DNA of 51,084 nucleotides from Roseburia sp. (GCA_023664725.1 JAMPFA010000001.1:798671-849754); one strand, 5' to 3'. Positions 40,656 to 50,368 are shown, counted from the first letter of the stretch. Numbers and translations are program-made. Notes: generated by a model not told the origin, from the sequence alone.

Positions 40656-41831
40656 TTATTGTAACACAACTACCCCGTCCTCAATCCAAAGACCCGAAGA
40701 CAGTCCTTCCAGATAAGAAAAAAACTCCTGCCTGTCCTCATACTCCACCGTTTTTGCCCCTGCTGCATACGCAGGAATAAGGGAAATCTGCTTTTCTTCC
40801 CCATGGCTTTGGAGTTTCACGAGCATTGTCTTTTCGATATTCTGGTTAAATATATAATTTCCCAGACTGTAAAAAATGAGACTTCCCTTATAATTCTCAA
40901 TCCCCTGAAGAACGTGGGAATGGCTTCCCAAAACCAGATCCGCCCCGGCATCCACATAGGCATGGGCCAGATAGGTCTGATGCTCCTCCAGCTGCGTGGT
41001 GTGCTCCACTCCCCAGTGGACGTAGACGATGACGTAATCACAGGTTTCTTTTGCCTTTTTGATCGCTTCCACCAACGCCGTCTCATCATAGGTGGTAAAC
41101 ACTCCCGGCTGGCGGTTGTCGATATTCCACTCTGGCACGGGGATCACTCTGGAAGCGGAGAGAATGCCGTAAGTCTCCCCGGAAAACTCATAGGTTTTAA
41201 GGGCCGAGGCTTCCTCTTTTGTATTCCCAGCCCCCACATAGGCAATGCCCGTCTGCTGCAGTGTCTCAAAGGTCTCCTTCAAACAGTCCGTACCGTAATC
41301 CAACACATGGTTATTGGCAAGACTTACGATATCCACACCCATATCCTCAAAGACTGACACATAAAATGGATTTACCCGGAAAGTGTACTGCTTGTCCTCC
41401 ATAGGCGTGCCAACAGTGCCAAAGGGAAATTCCTCATTCACCATGCAAAGGTCTGCCTGCTGCATCTGTGCAAGCAGTCCCTGGGAAAGTACTCTGTCAA
41501 TGCCCTCCCTGTCATAATTTGCCTCTACATGACGGCTGATATACACATCCCCTGCAAACACCAGCACCGTCTCCTTGTCCTCCTGCTCCTCTTTGGCTGG
41601 CTCTCCCAAAGGCGTACTCTCCTCCTGGGTGTCTCCCACCAGCACTTCTCCCACAATATCTTCCTTGTTCGCTTCCTCCGGCTCTATTTCCTTATTTTCA
41701 TCTTCATCCTCTCTGGCCTCCTTTTTCTGATGCTCTTCTCTTTTTTCCAGAAAAAAGACTCCGGTAAAAATCAGCATCCCGGCACAGAGCACCAGAAGCA
41801 CAGAGAGGATCCAACCTGTTTTTTTCCTCAT
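40656..41831 (-). CDS. CapA family membrane-anchored protein (PgsA-like metallophosphoesterase fold)
   Basis: A 391-aa protein. One N-terminal helix (WILSVLLVLCAGMLIFTGVFF) is followed by a very acidic linker (about 35-85, REDEDENKEIEPEE). The CapA domain begins at about residue 88: VFAGDVYISRHVEANY, NEEFPFGTVGTP, IVSLANNHVLDYG, VYVHWGVEH and LGSHSHVLQGIE. CapA relatives take part in poly-gamma-glutamate synthesis or export, or act as phosphoesterases. The capB/capC genes are not nearby, so the actual role is open. It ends upstream of a terminator and starts one base after the galM stop. Confidence 0.88.
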   Translation of the reverse strand: MRKKTGWILSVLLVLCAGMLIFTGVFFLEKREEHQKKEAREDEDENKEIEPEEANKEDIVGEVLVGDTQEESTPLGEPAKEEQEDKETVLVFAGDVYISRHVEANYDREGIDRVLSQGLLAQMQQADLCMVNEEFPFGTVGTPMEDKQYTFRVNPFYVSVFEDMGVDIVSLANNHVLDYGTDCLKETFETLQQTGIAYVGAGNTKEEASALKTYEFSGETYGILSASRVIPVPEWNIDNRQPGVFTTYDETALVEAIKKAKETCDYVIVYVHWGVEHTTQLEEHQTYLAHAYVDAGADLVLGSHSHVLQGIENYKGSLIFYSLGNYIFNQNIEKTMLVKLQSHGEEKQISLIPAYAAGAKTVEYEDRQEFFSYLEGLSSGLWIEDGVVVLQ

Positions 41832-41832
41832 A

Positions 41833-42867
41833 TCAATCTAAACTAAACTGATATACCGTCTTGGTCCGGTACATCTCTCCTGCTTTTAAAATAGGTGACT
41901 CAAATGCAGAGTTGTTGACAGCATCCGGGCAATACTGGGATTCCAGACAAAAACCGTGGCGGTCATCGTAGGCACAGCCCCCTTTTCCCACCTGTTTATG
42001 AATAAAATTCCCTGCGTAGAACTGCACTGCCGGGGCATCGGTATAGGCTTTCATATGTATGCCGCTTTCCTCACAGACTGCTTCCGCCATAATGCGGTAT
42101 CCTTCCCCGTCCACGATAAAGTTGTGGTCATATCCGCCTCCAAATTTTAACTGCTCATCCTCTGCATCAATCTCTTTGCCGATTGCTTTGAAGTCTGTGA
42201 AATCCATAGGCGTTCCCGCCACATCCTTAATCTCCCCCGTGGGGATCAAAGTGCTATCCACCGGGGTGAATTTGCCGCAGTACAGTTTCAGCTTCTGATT
42301 TACTGTCGTTCCACTGTCGTGTCCTCCCAGATTAAAATAGCTGTGGTTTGTAAAATTCGCCACCGTATCTTTGTCGGAAACTGCCTCGTAGCCAATGACA
42401 AGGTCATTCTCCTCCCCTATGGTATAGGTCACTTTTGCCGTCATATTCCCCGGAAATCCCTGCTCTAAATCCTTGCTCACACAGGAAAAAGTCACACTGT
42501 TGTCTGTGGCTTTTTCAATGTCCCAGATCTTGTAACACAGACCGTTTGATCCGCTGTGAAGATTGTTCTCCCCGTCATTTTTCTCCAGTGCATACTCAGT
42601 CCCGTCAATCTGTATTTTTGCATGATTGATACGGTTTCCGTTTCTTCCCACCGTCGCACCGAAATATGTCGTGTGCGTCAGATAGTCCGCCGGATCGTCA
42701 TATCCCAACACAAGATCCTTTTCCACTCCGTTTTTGTCCTTAAAAAACAGAGATGTAAGAGCTGCGCCAAGGGTACATACCTCTGCCCGCATCCCCTTGC
42801 TGTTTGCAATGATCACTTTCTCTACGGTATTGCCTTTGCCATCCTGCCCAAATACTTTTCTTTCCAT
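41833..42867 (-). CDS. galM: Aldose 1-epimerase (mutarotase)
   Basis: A 344-aa cytoplasmic enzyme that interconverts alpha and beta anomers of galactose or glucose. Visible family features are FGATVGRNGNRI, NLHSG, the active-site His in FTNHSYFNLGGHDSG, GGYDHNFIV and the late catalytic Glu in FCLESQYCPDA. The length is standard. The start at 42867 follows AAGGAGATC; a longer frame upstream lacks support. It may be cotranscribed with the CapA-like gene, but no sugar operon surrounds it. Confidence 0.93.
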   Translation of the reverse strand: MERKVFGQDGKGNTVEKVIIANSKGMRAEVCTLGAALTSLFFKDKNGVEKDLVLGYDDPADYLTHTTYFGATVGRNGNRINHAKIQIDGTEYALEKNDGENNLHSGSNGLCYKIWDIEKATDNSVTFSCVSKDLEQGFPGNMTAKVTYTIGEENDLVIGYEAVSDKDTVANFTNHSYFNLGGHDSGTTVNQKLKLYCGKFTPVDSTLIPTGEIKDVAGTPMDFTDFKAIGKEIDAEDEQLKFGGGYDHNFIVDGEGYRIMAEAVCEESGIHMKAYTDAPAVQFYAGNFIHKQVGKGGCAYDDRHGFCLESQYCPDAVNNSAFESPILKAGEMYRTKTVYQFSLD

Positions 42868-42959
42868 TTTCCTGATCTCCTTTTTTCTTTTATTTAGATA
42901 CTGCATATCATCAAATCTGCACACTGATAATTGAATAAAGACTTACAGGGATTTAAACT

Positions 42960-43139
42960 CTATTGCTCAAGTATCATTTTTTCAAGTGGCTCGATATCAA
43001 TGTTGTAGGAAGATAATTTCACTTTTGTAACTGCCAGTTGAATATCTAACACTTTATTCGTCCCTGTTTCCGCTGCTTTTATTTGTAACAACATAACATA
43101 TCTGTCAATAAGGTTTTGCTTTACCTCATCTTCTGTCAC
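42960..43139 (-). CDS. Small helical protein of unknown function
   Basis: A 59-aa protein that I do not recognise. From a GTG at 43139 (GAAGG five bases upstream) it reads MTEDEVKQNLIDRYVMLLQI, then AAETGTNKVLDIQLAVTKVKLSSYNIDIEPLEKMI: amphipathic helices, no signal, no cysteines. The sequence is AT-rich. It stands alone between galM and the HAD phosphatase gene. A start farther upstream at a TTG (43175) is possible but has no ribosome binding site. Confidence 0.5.
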   Translation of the reverse strand: MTEDEVKQNLIDRYVMLLQIKAAETGTNKVLDIQLAVTKVKLSSYNIDIEPLEKMILEQ

Positions 43140-43232
43140 ACAGACCTTCTTTCTACCCCGCAAGCCCCTATGCAATTATCAATGTTCCTATTATGATGTC
43201 TGATTATTTCTCTAGATTTACAGACTGTTTTT

Positions 43233-43865
43233 CTAAAACACCTGGGATAAAACCTCCGGCAGCTCCGCAAATTCTTTTATGGCAGGGACTTTTTCCTCTA
43301 TATTCCCAAAGCCGTAAGCCGCATGAATAAATTTTATCCCCGCCTGTCTGCTGGAATCATAATCTCCCTGGATATCTCCCACATAGACGGCATCTTCCAG
43401 ATGATTCCTCTCAACCACCAGAGCAATATTGTCCCCCTTGTTTTTCTTCGTCCTTCCAAAGCATTCCGTGTCCGCAAAATACCGGCCGAAATCGTAATAC
43501 TCTAAAAACGCCTCAATATACCCGTCCTGACAGTTGCTGACGATATATAAAGGATAACTCTGCGACAAAAGTTCCAGAGTCTGCTGAATTTTCGGATACA
43601 AAATCCCTCCATGCCTGCCCAGATACTCATTCTCATAGTCACAGCACTTTTCCATAAGGTCATTTGCCTTTTCTTCCCCCAGATCGGAAAAGAGCATTTC
43701 CGCAATCTCTGCCATGGTATGTCCCATGACATGCTGAATGTCCTCTGTGGTTACGCTTAATGCCCCTTTTGTCTCATAGGATATCACTTCATCCCAGGAC
43801 TTTGCCACATTTTCGGAGGAATCCCAAAGTGTTCCGTCCATATCAAAAATAATTCCTTTTTTCAT
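43233..43865 (-). CDS. HAD superfamily hydrolase, phosphoglycolate-phosphatase-like
   Basis: A 210-aa soluble phosphatase. Motif I with the nucleophile is FDMDGTLWDSS (Asp8, Asp10). A helical cap (about 18-80) is followed by motif II YIVSNCQDG, then a Lys region GRTKKNKGDN and motif IV VYVGDIQGDYDSS. The order and size fit the Gph/PpaX subgroup. The substrate cannot be predicted. It starts 19 bases after purD with GGAG upstream, so it may be the last gene of the purine operon, perhaps as a nucleotide or sugar-phosphate housekeeping enzyme. Confidence 0.9.
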   Translation of the reverse strand: MKKGIIFDMDGTLWDSSENVAKSWDEVISYETKGALSVTTEDIQHVMGHTMAEIAEMLFSDLGEEKANDLMEKCCDYENEYLGRHGGILYPKIQQTLELLSQSYPLYIVSNCQDGYIEAFLEYYDFGRYFADTECFGRTKKNKGDNIALVVERNHLEDAVYVGDIQGDYDSSRQAGIKFIHAAYGFGNIEEKVPAIKEFAELPEVLSQVF

Positions 43866-43884
43866 GGTTCCATCCGCTCCCGGC

Positions 43885-45159
43885 CTACGCTTCATCGATG
43901 GCTTTTCCAATGTCGTTTCGCATATACTTGTTGTCAAAGGAAATCCACTCTGTGGCTGCATAAGCGTTTTCCCTTGCCTCTTTTAAGTCCTTTCCCTTTG
44001 CCGTAATCCCAAGCACCCGGCCTCCGTTAGTGACAACAGTCCCGGCATCGTCAAGCTTTGTCCCGGCGTGGAAACAGTAATACCCGTCCTTGTCTTTAAA
44101 ATTTTCTTCCCCGGAAATTTTCTTTCCTTTTTCATAGGAAACGGGATACCCCTGGGAAGCTAAGACCACGCAGACTGCCGCATTGTCCTCAAACTGAAGA
44201 TCTACCTGATCCAATCTGCCCTCCACACAGGCTTCCATCACGTCCATAATATCATTTTTCATTCTGGGCAGAACTACCTGGGCCTCCGGGTCACCAAATC
44301 TGGCATTGTATTCAAGGACTTTCGGTCCTTCCTCTGTGATCATCAATCCAAAGAAAATTACCCCGGTAAAAGGTCTGCCCTCAGCTGCCATGGCATCCAC
44401 AGTTTTCTGGTAAATATGCTCTTTACAGAATCTGTCCACTTCCTCTGTGTAGAAAGGGCTGGGGGAAAAAGTTCCCATGCCGCCGGTGTTAAGTCCTGTG
44501 TCCCCGTCTCCTGCCCGCTTGTGATCCTGGGCGGAGGACATGATCTTAATGGTTTTTCCGTCCACAAAGGATAATACAGAAACTTCCCTTCCAGTCATAA
44601 ATTCCTCTACCACCATATGGTTTCCGGCATCTCCAAATTTCTTATCTTCCATGATCTCCTTTACCCCGGCCTTTGCCTCCTCTAAGGTATTGCAGATCAA
44701 AACCCCTTTTCCAAGGGCAAGTCCATCGGCTTTTAATACGATAGGCATTTTTGCTGTGGAAAGATAATCCAGTGCCTTCCCTGCATCGTCAAACACCTCA
44801 TAGGCGGCTGTGGGAATATTGTACTTTTTCATCAGATCCTTGGAAAATGCTTTGGAACCCTCCAGAATCGCCGCATTTTTCCTTGGGCCGAAAACTTTTA
44901 GACCCTTTGCCTCAAACACGTCAACTACGCCTCCCACTAAGGGGTCATCCATTCCAATAATGGTAAAATCAATCTTCTTTTCCTCTGCAAACTCCGCCAG
45001 TTTTTCAAACTCCATGGCACCGATGGGCACGCACTCTGCCAGCTGTCCGATTCCCGCATTTCCCGGAGCACAGTAAATCTTATCCACACGGCTGCTCTTT
45101 GCCACGCTCATGGCAATAGCATGCTCCCTGCCGCCGCTTCCTACAATCAATACCTTCAT
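43885..45159 (-). CDS. purD: Phosphoribosylamine-glycine ligase (GARS)
   Basis: Second step of purine synthesis: ATP-dependent ligation of glycine to 5-phosphoribosylamine. The 424-aa protein begins KVLIVGSGGREHAIA and has the ATP-grasp core: VLKADGLALGKGVLI, VEEFMTGREVSVL, NTGGMGTFSPSPF, GVIFFGLMI and EYNARFGDPEAQVVLPR. The C-terminal domain ends GKAIDEA. The length is standard. It lies 18 bases downstream of purN with GAGGA before the ATG. Confidence 0.97.
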   Translation of the reverse strand: MKVLIVGSGGREHAIAMSVAKSSRVDKIYCAPGNAGIGQLAECVPIGAMEFEKLAEFAEEKKIDFTIIGMDDPLVGGVVDVFEAKGLKVFGPRKNAAILEGSKAFSKDLMKKYNIPTAAYEVFDDAGKALDYLSTAKMPIVLKADGLALGKGVLICNTLEEAKAGVKEIMEDKKFGDAGNHMVVEEFMTGREVSVLSFVDGKTIKIMSSAQDHKRAGDGDTGLNTGGMGTFSPSPFYTEEVDRFCKEHIYQKTVDAMAAEGRPFTGVIFFGLMITEEGPKVLEYNARFGDPEAQVVLPRMKNDIMDVMEACVEGRLDQVDLQFEDNAAVCVVLASQGYPVSYEKGKKISGEENFKDKDGYYCFHAGTKLDDAGTVVTNGGRVLGITAKGKDLKEARENAYAATEWISFDNKYMRNDIGKAIDEA

Positions 45160-45177
45160 ATCTTCCTCCTGTATCTT

Positions 45178-45804
45178 CTACTGGGCAATTTTTACTTTTC
45201 CATCTTTAAGAGACACTTTTCCCTTTGCGATGAGGTCAATGGCCTTTGGCAGGATCTTCCACTCCGCCTCCTCCATCACCCTGCGCTGCAAAATCTCCGG
45301 CGTGTCCCCGTCCTTTACCTCCACTGCCTTCTGTAATAGGATAGGCCCGGTATCTGTACCTGCATCCACAAAATGCACGGTGGCTCCTGTGACCTTCACT
45401 CCACGGGCAAGGGCCGCCTCATGGACTTTCAACCCGTAAAATCCCTTTCCGCAGAAAGAGGGAATCAGGGAAGGATGGATATTTATCATACGGTTTTCGT
45501 ATCTTTTGGTCATCTCTTCCGGCAAAACTACAAGAAAACCGGCAAGCACCACCAAATCCACCTGGTAAGAATCCAATTTTTCTAAAAAGGCATTGTTAAA
45601 CTCTTCCCTGCTGTCATAATCCTTAGGGGAAACACAAAGATTTGGGATGCCCTTATTTTTTGCCCGCTCTAAGGCATATGCATTTTTATTGTTGCTGACC
45701 ACCACAGAAATCTCTGTATTTTCTATAGTTCCCCCATCTATGGCATCCATAATAGCCTGCAGGTTTGTCCCGCCGCCGGAGACTAAAACTCCGATCTTTA
45801 GCAT
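45178..45804 (-). CDS. purN: Phosphoribosylglycinamide formyltransferase
   Basis: Third step of purine synthesis: formylation of GAR using 10-formyl-tetrahydrofolate. The 208-aa protein begins [20 protein letters not shown]. The catalytic Asn-His-Asp set is visible in [29 protein letters not shown] and DTGPIL. The start overlaps the end of purM by 7 bases, so the two are translationally coupled. Confidence 0.97.
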   Translation of the reverse strand: MLKIGVLVSGGGTNLQAIMDAIDGGTIENTEISVVVSNNKNAYALERAKNKGIPNLCVSPKDYDSREEFNNAFLEKLDSYQVDLVVLAGFLVVLPEEMTKRYENRMINIHPSLIPSFCGKGFYGLKVHEAALARGVKVTGATVHFVDAGTDTGPILLQKAVEVKDGDTPEILQRRVMEEAEWKILPKAIDLIAKGKVSLKDGKVKIAQ

Positions 45805-46823
45805 AGCTTAACCCCTTTCTCCCCATTCCTGGTCTTTCCTACCACGTAGGGGGTATCCCCTGCCCGCTTTGCAGCCTCCATGGTCTTATCCACATCCTCC
45901 GGTGCAACTGCAAGCACCATGCCAAGTCCCATATTGTATGTATTGTACATCATTTTCTCTTCAATGTTCCCTTCTCTTGCCAGCATGGTAAAAATAGGAG
46001 GCACTTTGTAGCTGTCCTTCTCAATCACTGCGCACCTGCCCTCCGGCAGCATCCTTGGAATATTCTCATAAAATCCCCCGCCAGTGATATGGCTGCATCC
46101 TTTTACCTTCACTCCTGCATCTTTGATCTCCCGCAATGCCTTTACATAAATCCTTGTGGGGGTTAAAAGTGTCTCACCCAAAGTAGCTCCAAGCTCCTCA
46201 TGATAGGTATTTAACACCTCTTTTTCCATGGCAAAGACTTTCCGCACCAGAGAAAAACCGTTGGAGTGGACGCCGGTGCTGGCCAGTCCGATCAGCACGT
46301 CCCCCTCTATGATATCCTCCCCGGTGATCAGATCTTTCTCATCCGCCAGGCCTACAGCAAACCCTGCCAGGTCATACTCATCCTCCGGCATAAGCCCCGG
46401 ATGCTCCGCCGTCTCACCGCCGATCAAAGCTGCCCCGGACTGCTTACAGCCCTCCGCCACGCCTTTTACGATAGCTGCGATCTTTTCCGGAAAATTTTTG
46501 CCACAGGCAATATAGTCAAGGAAAAACAATGGTTCTCCCCCTGCACATGCCACATCGTTTACGCACATGGCAACACAGTCAATTCCAATGGTATCATGCT
46601 TGTCCAAAAGAAATGCCAGCTTGATCTTTGTTCCCACACCGTCTGTGCCGGATAAGAGAATGGGTTTTTCCATGGTTTTGATTTTCTCCAAAGAAAATGC
46701 CCCGGAAAATCCTCCAAGCCCTCCTAAAACCTCCGGGCGAAGCGTCTCTTTCACATACTTTTTCATTAACTCTACTGACTTGTATCCGGCTTCAATATCC
46801 ACACCTGCGTTTTTGTAATCCAT
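45798..46823 (-). CDS. purM: Phosphoribosylformylglycinamidine cyclo-ligase (AIRS)
   Basis: Fifth step of purine synthesis: ATP-dependent ring closure of FGAM to AIR. The 341-aa protein starts [15 protein letters not shown]. It shows [54 protein letters not shown] and [16 protein letters not shown]. The start at 46823 follows AAGGAGAAGACA; a frame that reads farther upstream runs into purE and is rejected. The purE stop is 13 bases away. Confidence 0.97.
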   Translation of the reverse strand: MDYKNAGVDIEAGYKSVELMKKYVKETLRPEVLGGLGGFSGAFSLEKIKTMEKPILLSGTDGVGTKIKLAFLLDKHDTIGIDCVAMCVNDVACAGGEPLFFLDYIACGKNFPEKIAAIVKGVAEGCKQSGAALIGGETAEHPGLMPEDEYDLAGFAVGLADEKDLITGEDIIEGDVLIGLASTGVHSNGFSLVRKVFAMEKEVLNTYHEELGATLGETLLTPTRIYVKALREIKDAGVKVKGCSHITGGGFYENIPRMLPEGRCAVIEKDSYKVPPIFTMLAREGNIEEKMMYNTYNMGLGMVLAVAPEDVDKTMEAAKRAGDTPYVVGKTRNGEKGVKLC

Positions 46824-46836
46824 TGTCTTCTCCTTT

Positions 46837-47340
46837 TTATTTGTAATTTTTATAGCCAACTTCCTGTAACTTCTTGTCCTTTGCCTGCACCTGCTCCTTT
46901 AAGTCTTTGGAATAATTTTTCAGTCTCTCCAACAGAGCCTTGTCGCTGGTTGCCAGAATTTTCGCCGCAAGAAGCCCTGCATTTGCCCCGCCGTTTATGG
47001 CAACGGTCGCAACGGGGATACCGGAGGGCATCTGAACGATAGAGTACAGAGAATCACGTCCTCCCAAAGAGGTGGTGTGCATGGGAATTCCAATGACAGG
47101 CATTGGGAAAATCGCTGCGCACATTCCCGGAAGATGTGCCGCCATTCCGGCTCCTGCAATGATCACTTTAAACCCTTTTTCCTCTGCGGTCTTTGCATAC
47201 GCAAAAAACACATCCGGCTCCCTGTGGGCAGAGATAATGGTCATCTCATAGTCAATCCCCAGCTGTTCCAAAATGTCTGCCGCCTTTGCCATCACCGGCA
47301 TATCTGAGTCGCTTCCCATCACAATTCCAACTTTTGCCAT
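46837..47340 (-). CDS. purE: N5-carboxyaminoimidazole ribonucleotide mutase
   Basis: Class I PurE, converting N5-CAIR to CAIR in purine synthesis. The 167-aa protein has the phosphate-binding start [14 protein letters not shown], the substrate loop [23 protein letters not shown] and the catalytic His in [14 protein letters not shown], then [15 protein letters not shown]. No purK gene is seen nearby. It is the first gene of purE-purM-purN-purD. Only 80 bases separate it from the M29 gene, and I see no purine riboswitch there. Confidence 0.97.
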   Translation of the reverse strand: MAKVGIVMGSDSDMPVMAKAADILEQLGIDYEMTIISAHREPDVFFAYAKTAEEKGFKVIIAGAGMAAHLPGMCAAIFPMPVIGIPMHTTSLGGRDSLYSIVQMPSGIPVATVAINGGANAGLLAAKILATSDKALLERLKNYSKDLKEQVQAKDKKLQEVGYKNYK

Positions 47341-47381
47341 AATTTCCTCCTTTTGGGTCCTGCCCTGTTTGTTCTTCTACA

Positions 47382-47404
47382 GACAGGGAACCCTTTTCCC
47401 TGTC
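47382..47404. repeat. 9-bp inverted repeat between the M29 and purE genes
   Basis: GACAGGGAA (47382-47390) and TTCCCTGTC (47396-47404) form a perfect stem with a 5-base loop. No T-run follows on the minus strand. It may be a processing hairpin or an operator for the purine genes. Confidence 0.5.
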
Positions 47405-47421
47405 CAAAGTTCTCCATAAAA

Positions 47422-49494
47422 TCACATAAAAGGCTCGTTCAATTCTTCCGTCCCGGGCACTATAAATTTTCCTTCCCGGATAATATCCATGGCTGTTCCA
47501 TCCTTTGACACTGCCGTAATATTTCCCAGCTCCTCGTAGGGTATGGTAATATCTGTATGACAGTTAAAATACGCCTTTGCCATATCTTCTTTTCTTAAAA
47601 TAGAAATGGAATTATCCCTTGCAATAATCTCCTTGCCGTCAGGGTTAAACACTGCCGTGTCCTCCCCGTGGGAATAGCAGGTATCCCCCACTGCAAAATG
47701 GGGCCCTGTCTTCTCCGCAATGAGGATTGGAAGTTTATCTTCTATTCCATAGTCCCTTGCCATGCGGTATGCCCTGGTGTTTGTGCCAATAGCAAATTCT
47801 CCCATGGGCAGGGTGTCGTGCTGCTGCAATAAATTTTCATAGAGGAATTTATGATTTTCCTCCTCTGTGTCAAAATTGGTACAGGTGTAAGATGTGATCT
47901 TTCCATCCTCGAAATCCAGCTCCAGATTCAGATACCGAAGCCCCGCCAGATACACCTTTGTCACATGGAGTTTTCCCTTTGTCCCCTCAAGAACCGGGGA
48001 GGTAAACACTTCTCCCACAGGGATATTCACATCCGCCACACAGTTTTCAAAAGCAGTCTCCTTTTCGGGATTTTTCAGGGGATGAATCTGCACCCACAGA
48101 TCCGTCTTATTTCCTTTGGAACCTGTGATATGGACTTTCTCTGCTCTGTCCAAAACATCAATGATCCTCTGCTGCATATTCTGATAGCTCACATAATCAA
48201 GGGTATTTATTTTTATCGTCTCTCGGAAAATCTCTTCAAACATTTCTCCGATGGCAGGGATTGGGTAGGCGATAATGGTAAAACTTCTCTCATCCCCAGG
48301 AATATACTCATTTGACATCTGCCCCATACGGCTCATCTGGTACACATTCAGCTCGTTTTGCGCCAGGGTGTACTGTTTTGCCTCAGGCTTTATCACTGGC
48401 AGGAAGGGCACTTCCCCAAAAATCTCTGTCACCGCAGGGCCTGCATGTCCCTTTGCCTGTTTTTTGTATTTCTCGTAGGCGGCCTTCATAGATTCCAACT
48501 GGCGTTCCACAAAGGCTTTGTCCAGATAAAATCCTTTGTCCGCCTTGTGGTCAAAATCGTACTGCCTGTTGACAGAACTCACATAACAGCCCCGCATTCC
48601 CCGAAGTCCTCTGGAAAAAGAGGAGACAGGATTTCTGTAGGCCGTGGACTTTAACCCCAGCTTTTCAAAATTCTTTATCGCTTTTCGGATCACCCGCTCA
48701 AATCCAATGGGGTACTCCAGACAGATGGTATCTTTTAAATTTAAATCCTTACCGATATGCTCATAGCCGATCCGGTATCCTTCCGTCATGGTATCTGCCA
48801 TGGACTGGACTTCCTCCTCCGAAAGGGTATTTAAAAACTCTGCCATACCAATCTCATTTTCACCGATATACTCCCCGCAGCGATAGAGGTAGCGCATATC
48901 TTTCAAATCGGATTTCATAATAATCCCTGTGAAAAAGTCATAAGATGGCTCCACCATATCCCGCACTTTATCTTCCGCAAAAATCTCACTGTAATCGTGG
49001 AAAAACCCGTAGATGATATCGGAAATTTCTTTTTCCTTTGGCTCCTCCTCCGACTCAAAGCAGTTGTAAATCTCCACAAAAAGCTCGCAGAGTATGGCCA
49101 TGTTCATTTTTCTGTTCTCGAATGCGTACCCGATCACTGCCCGAAGCTCCGCATATAAAAAACAGAGGGTGGAACCGAATTTTTCTCCCAGAAGATTTAC
49201 CGCCGCCTTAGGGTTTCCATAGCTCTCCTCATAATTTTCCGGCAAAATGTCCAGATAAAGCTTTCTGTTTATCTCCTGACATTCTTCCAGTGAAAGCCCC
49301 TCAATCTCCCCTGACTCCACCTGGCGAAGCACCTGATCTGCCAGCAAAAGAAACTCTGCCACCTTAGAAAAGTAGTCCTGATATTTTTCCAAAGCGCTCT
49401 TTTCCTTCGGGATTTCCCTGATCCTCTCTATCACCAGATCATAACGCTCTGCCACCATCTCGTTGGATTCTTTAAATAATTCCTCACATCCCAT
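47422..49494 (-). CDS. M29-type aminopeptidase with long N-terminal extension
   Basis: A 690-aa protein. Its C-terminal half (about 370-690) matches M29 metallo-aminopeptidases of the AmpS/PepS/T type: VADVNIPVGEVFTSPV, GEFAIGTNTRAYRMARDYG and EKTGPHFAVGDTCYSHGED contain the expected Glu, His and Asp metal ligands. These enzymes are usually near 410 residues. Here about 330 mostly helical residues precede the core (LEKYQDYFSKVAEFLLLAD; NCFESEEEPKEKEIS). The extension has no signal peptide or motif that I recognise. The chosen ATG at 49494 has GGAGG about 15 bases upstream, a longer gap than usual, so translation initiation may be weak or the true start unusual. Confidence 0.85.
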   Translation of the reverse strand: MGCEELFKESNEMVAERYDLVIERIREIPKEKSALEKYQDYFSKVAEFLLLADQVLRQVESGEIEGLSLEECQEINRKLYLDILPENYEESYGNPKAAVNLLGEKFGSTLCFLYAELRAVIGYAFENRKMNMAILCELFVEIYNCFESEEEPKEKEISDIIYGFFHDYSEIFAEDKVRDMVEPSYDFFTGIIMKSDLKDMRYLYRCGEYIGENEIGMAEFLNTLSEEEVQSMADTMTEGYRIGYEHIGKDLNLKDTICLEYPIGFERVIRKAIKNFEKLGLKSTAYRNPVSSFSRGLRGMRGCYVSSVNRQYDFDHKADKGFYLDKAFVERQLESMKAAYEKYKKQAKGHAGPAVTEIFGEVPFLPVIKPEAKQYTLAQNELNVYQMSRMGQMSNEYIPGDERSFTIIAYPIPAIGEMFEEIFRETIKINTLDYVSYQNMQQRIIDVLDRAEKVHITGSKGNKTDLWVQIHPLKNPEKETAFENCVADVNIPVGEVFTSPVLEGTKGKLHVTKVYLAGLRYLNLELDFEDGKITSYTCTNFDTEEENHKFLYENLLQQHDTLPMGEFAIGTNTRAYRMARDYGIEDKLPILIAEKTGPHFAVGDTCYSHGEDTAVFNPDGKEIIARDNSISILRKEDMAKAYFNCHTDITIPYEELGNITAVSKDGTAMDIIREGKFIVPGTEELNEPFM

Positions 49495-49569
49495 TGACTC
49501 TATTTTAATCCTCCTGTAACCTTTCTGCTTTATAATTACTTCTCATTCTCCTATTTGATCAAGATTCTT

Positions 49570-49893
49570 TTAAAATAAGAATCCTGCCGCATAAACTGTT
49601 CCCCAGGCTCCTGCCGCAAGAAAAGAAAGAATCGCTGCCGTCACTGGAATTCCCTTAAAGGAATCTTCCTCCCCCAGGCTTTTTACCGCCCATCCAAAAG
49701 CAATCACAGATAAGATCATCATAAGGAAACCGCCACTTCCCAGGTAAATGCTTCCCTGCCCCTTGTGGCGAAAGGAATCAAAAAACATATATCCCATAAC
49801 GATGATCGATGCAGTTGACAGGACGCAGGACCTTATCCCACGCCTGGAGTGTGTCTTATTCGTAAACTTAAAATTATTTCTTCTCCGTCTCAT
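49570..49893 (-). CDS. Small three-helix membrane protein (DUF6142-like)
   Basis: A 107-aa protein with a basic N-terminus (MRRRRNNFKFTNKTHSRRGI) and three hydrophobic segments: CVLSTASIIVMGYMFF, GGFLMMILSVIAFGWAV and IPVTAAILSFLAAGAWGTVY. The KFTNKTHSxRG start is one I associate with the DUF6142 family of Lachnospiraceae membrane proteins; no function is known. It overlaps the VanZ-like gene by 20 bases, with GGAGAAAG inside that gene as its ribosome binding site. Confidence 0.7.
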   Translation of the reverse strand: MRRRRNNFKFTNKTHSRRGIRSCVLSTASIIVMGYMFFDSFRHKGQGSIYLGSGGFLMMILSVIAFGWAVKSLGEEDSFKGIPVTAAILSFLAAGAWGTVYAAGFLF

Positions 49894-50347
49894 TTTTCTT
49901 TCTCCAGATTATACTTGCTATCCAGTACAGGACAAATCCCAGCAATCCTCCCGCAGTATTTAAGATAATATCATCCACATCAAAAATACCCACTTTCCCT
50001 ATCAATTGAATAATTTCTACACACAGACTAAACTCCATGCTAAGGAGCACAGTCAAAAAAATATTCCTGCATTTTTGAAACAGCGCCGGAAGGAACATGC
50101 CAAAAGGAATAAATGCAGCCACATTTCCCACTAGATTCAGTATCACCAGCCAGCCATTTAAGGTGTCCCGGTAAGTCCAGAAACGAAAAATCTCCTTAAA
50201 GGGTGTGAGATTGTAATGATACATGCGCTCTAAATTGCGATCCAGGTTTTCTGCAAAAAACAGAAAATAACACAACATGGCTACATAAGCTGCAAATAAG
50301 AGAAGTTCTATCTTGTGAAGTAATTTTCTTTTTTTCCTTTCCTCCAA
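49874..50347 (-). CDS. VanZ family membrane protein
   Basis: A 157-aa protein with about four membrane helices. The family pattern is clear: NLTPFKEI, NLVGNVAAFIPFGMFLP, EFSLCVEIIQLIG and DVDDIILNTAGGLLGFVLYW. VanZ in the vancomycin cluster gives low-level teicoplanin resistance, but chromosomal VanZ-like proteins are common in Firmicutes and usually have no proven role. There are no van genes nearby, so no resistance function is implied. It lies 21 bases after pyrE and overlaps the next gene. Confidence 0.9.
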   Translation of the reverse strand: MEERKKRKLLHKIELLLFAAYVAMLCYFLFFAENLDRNLERMYHYNLTPFKEIFRFWTYRDTLNGWLVILNLVGNVAAFIPFGMFLPALFQKCRNIFLTVLLSMEFSLCVEIIQLIGKVGIFDVDDIILNTAGGLLGFVLYWIASIIWRKKNETEKK

Positions 50348-50368
50348 GATACTCTCCTTGTATTGATT

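Noticed and set aside
47341-47421. Possible purine riboswitch upstream of purE
   Set aside because: The gap is only 80 bases, with a simple 9-bp hairpin; the three-way junction core of a purine riboswitch is not present.
50225-50347. VanZ-like protein as glycopeptide resistance
   Set aside because: No vanA/B-type ligase, dehydrogenase or dipeptidase genes are present; stand-alone VanZ proteins are common and usually uncharacterised.
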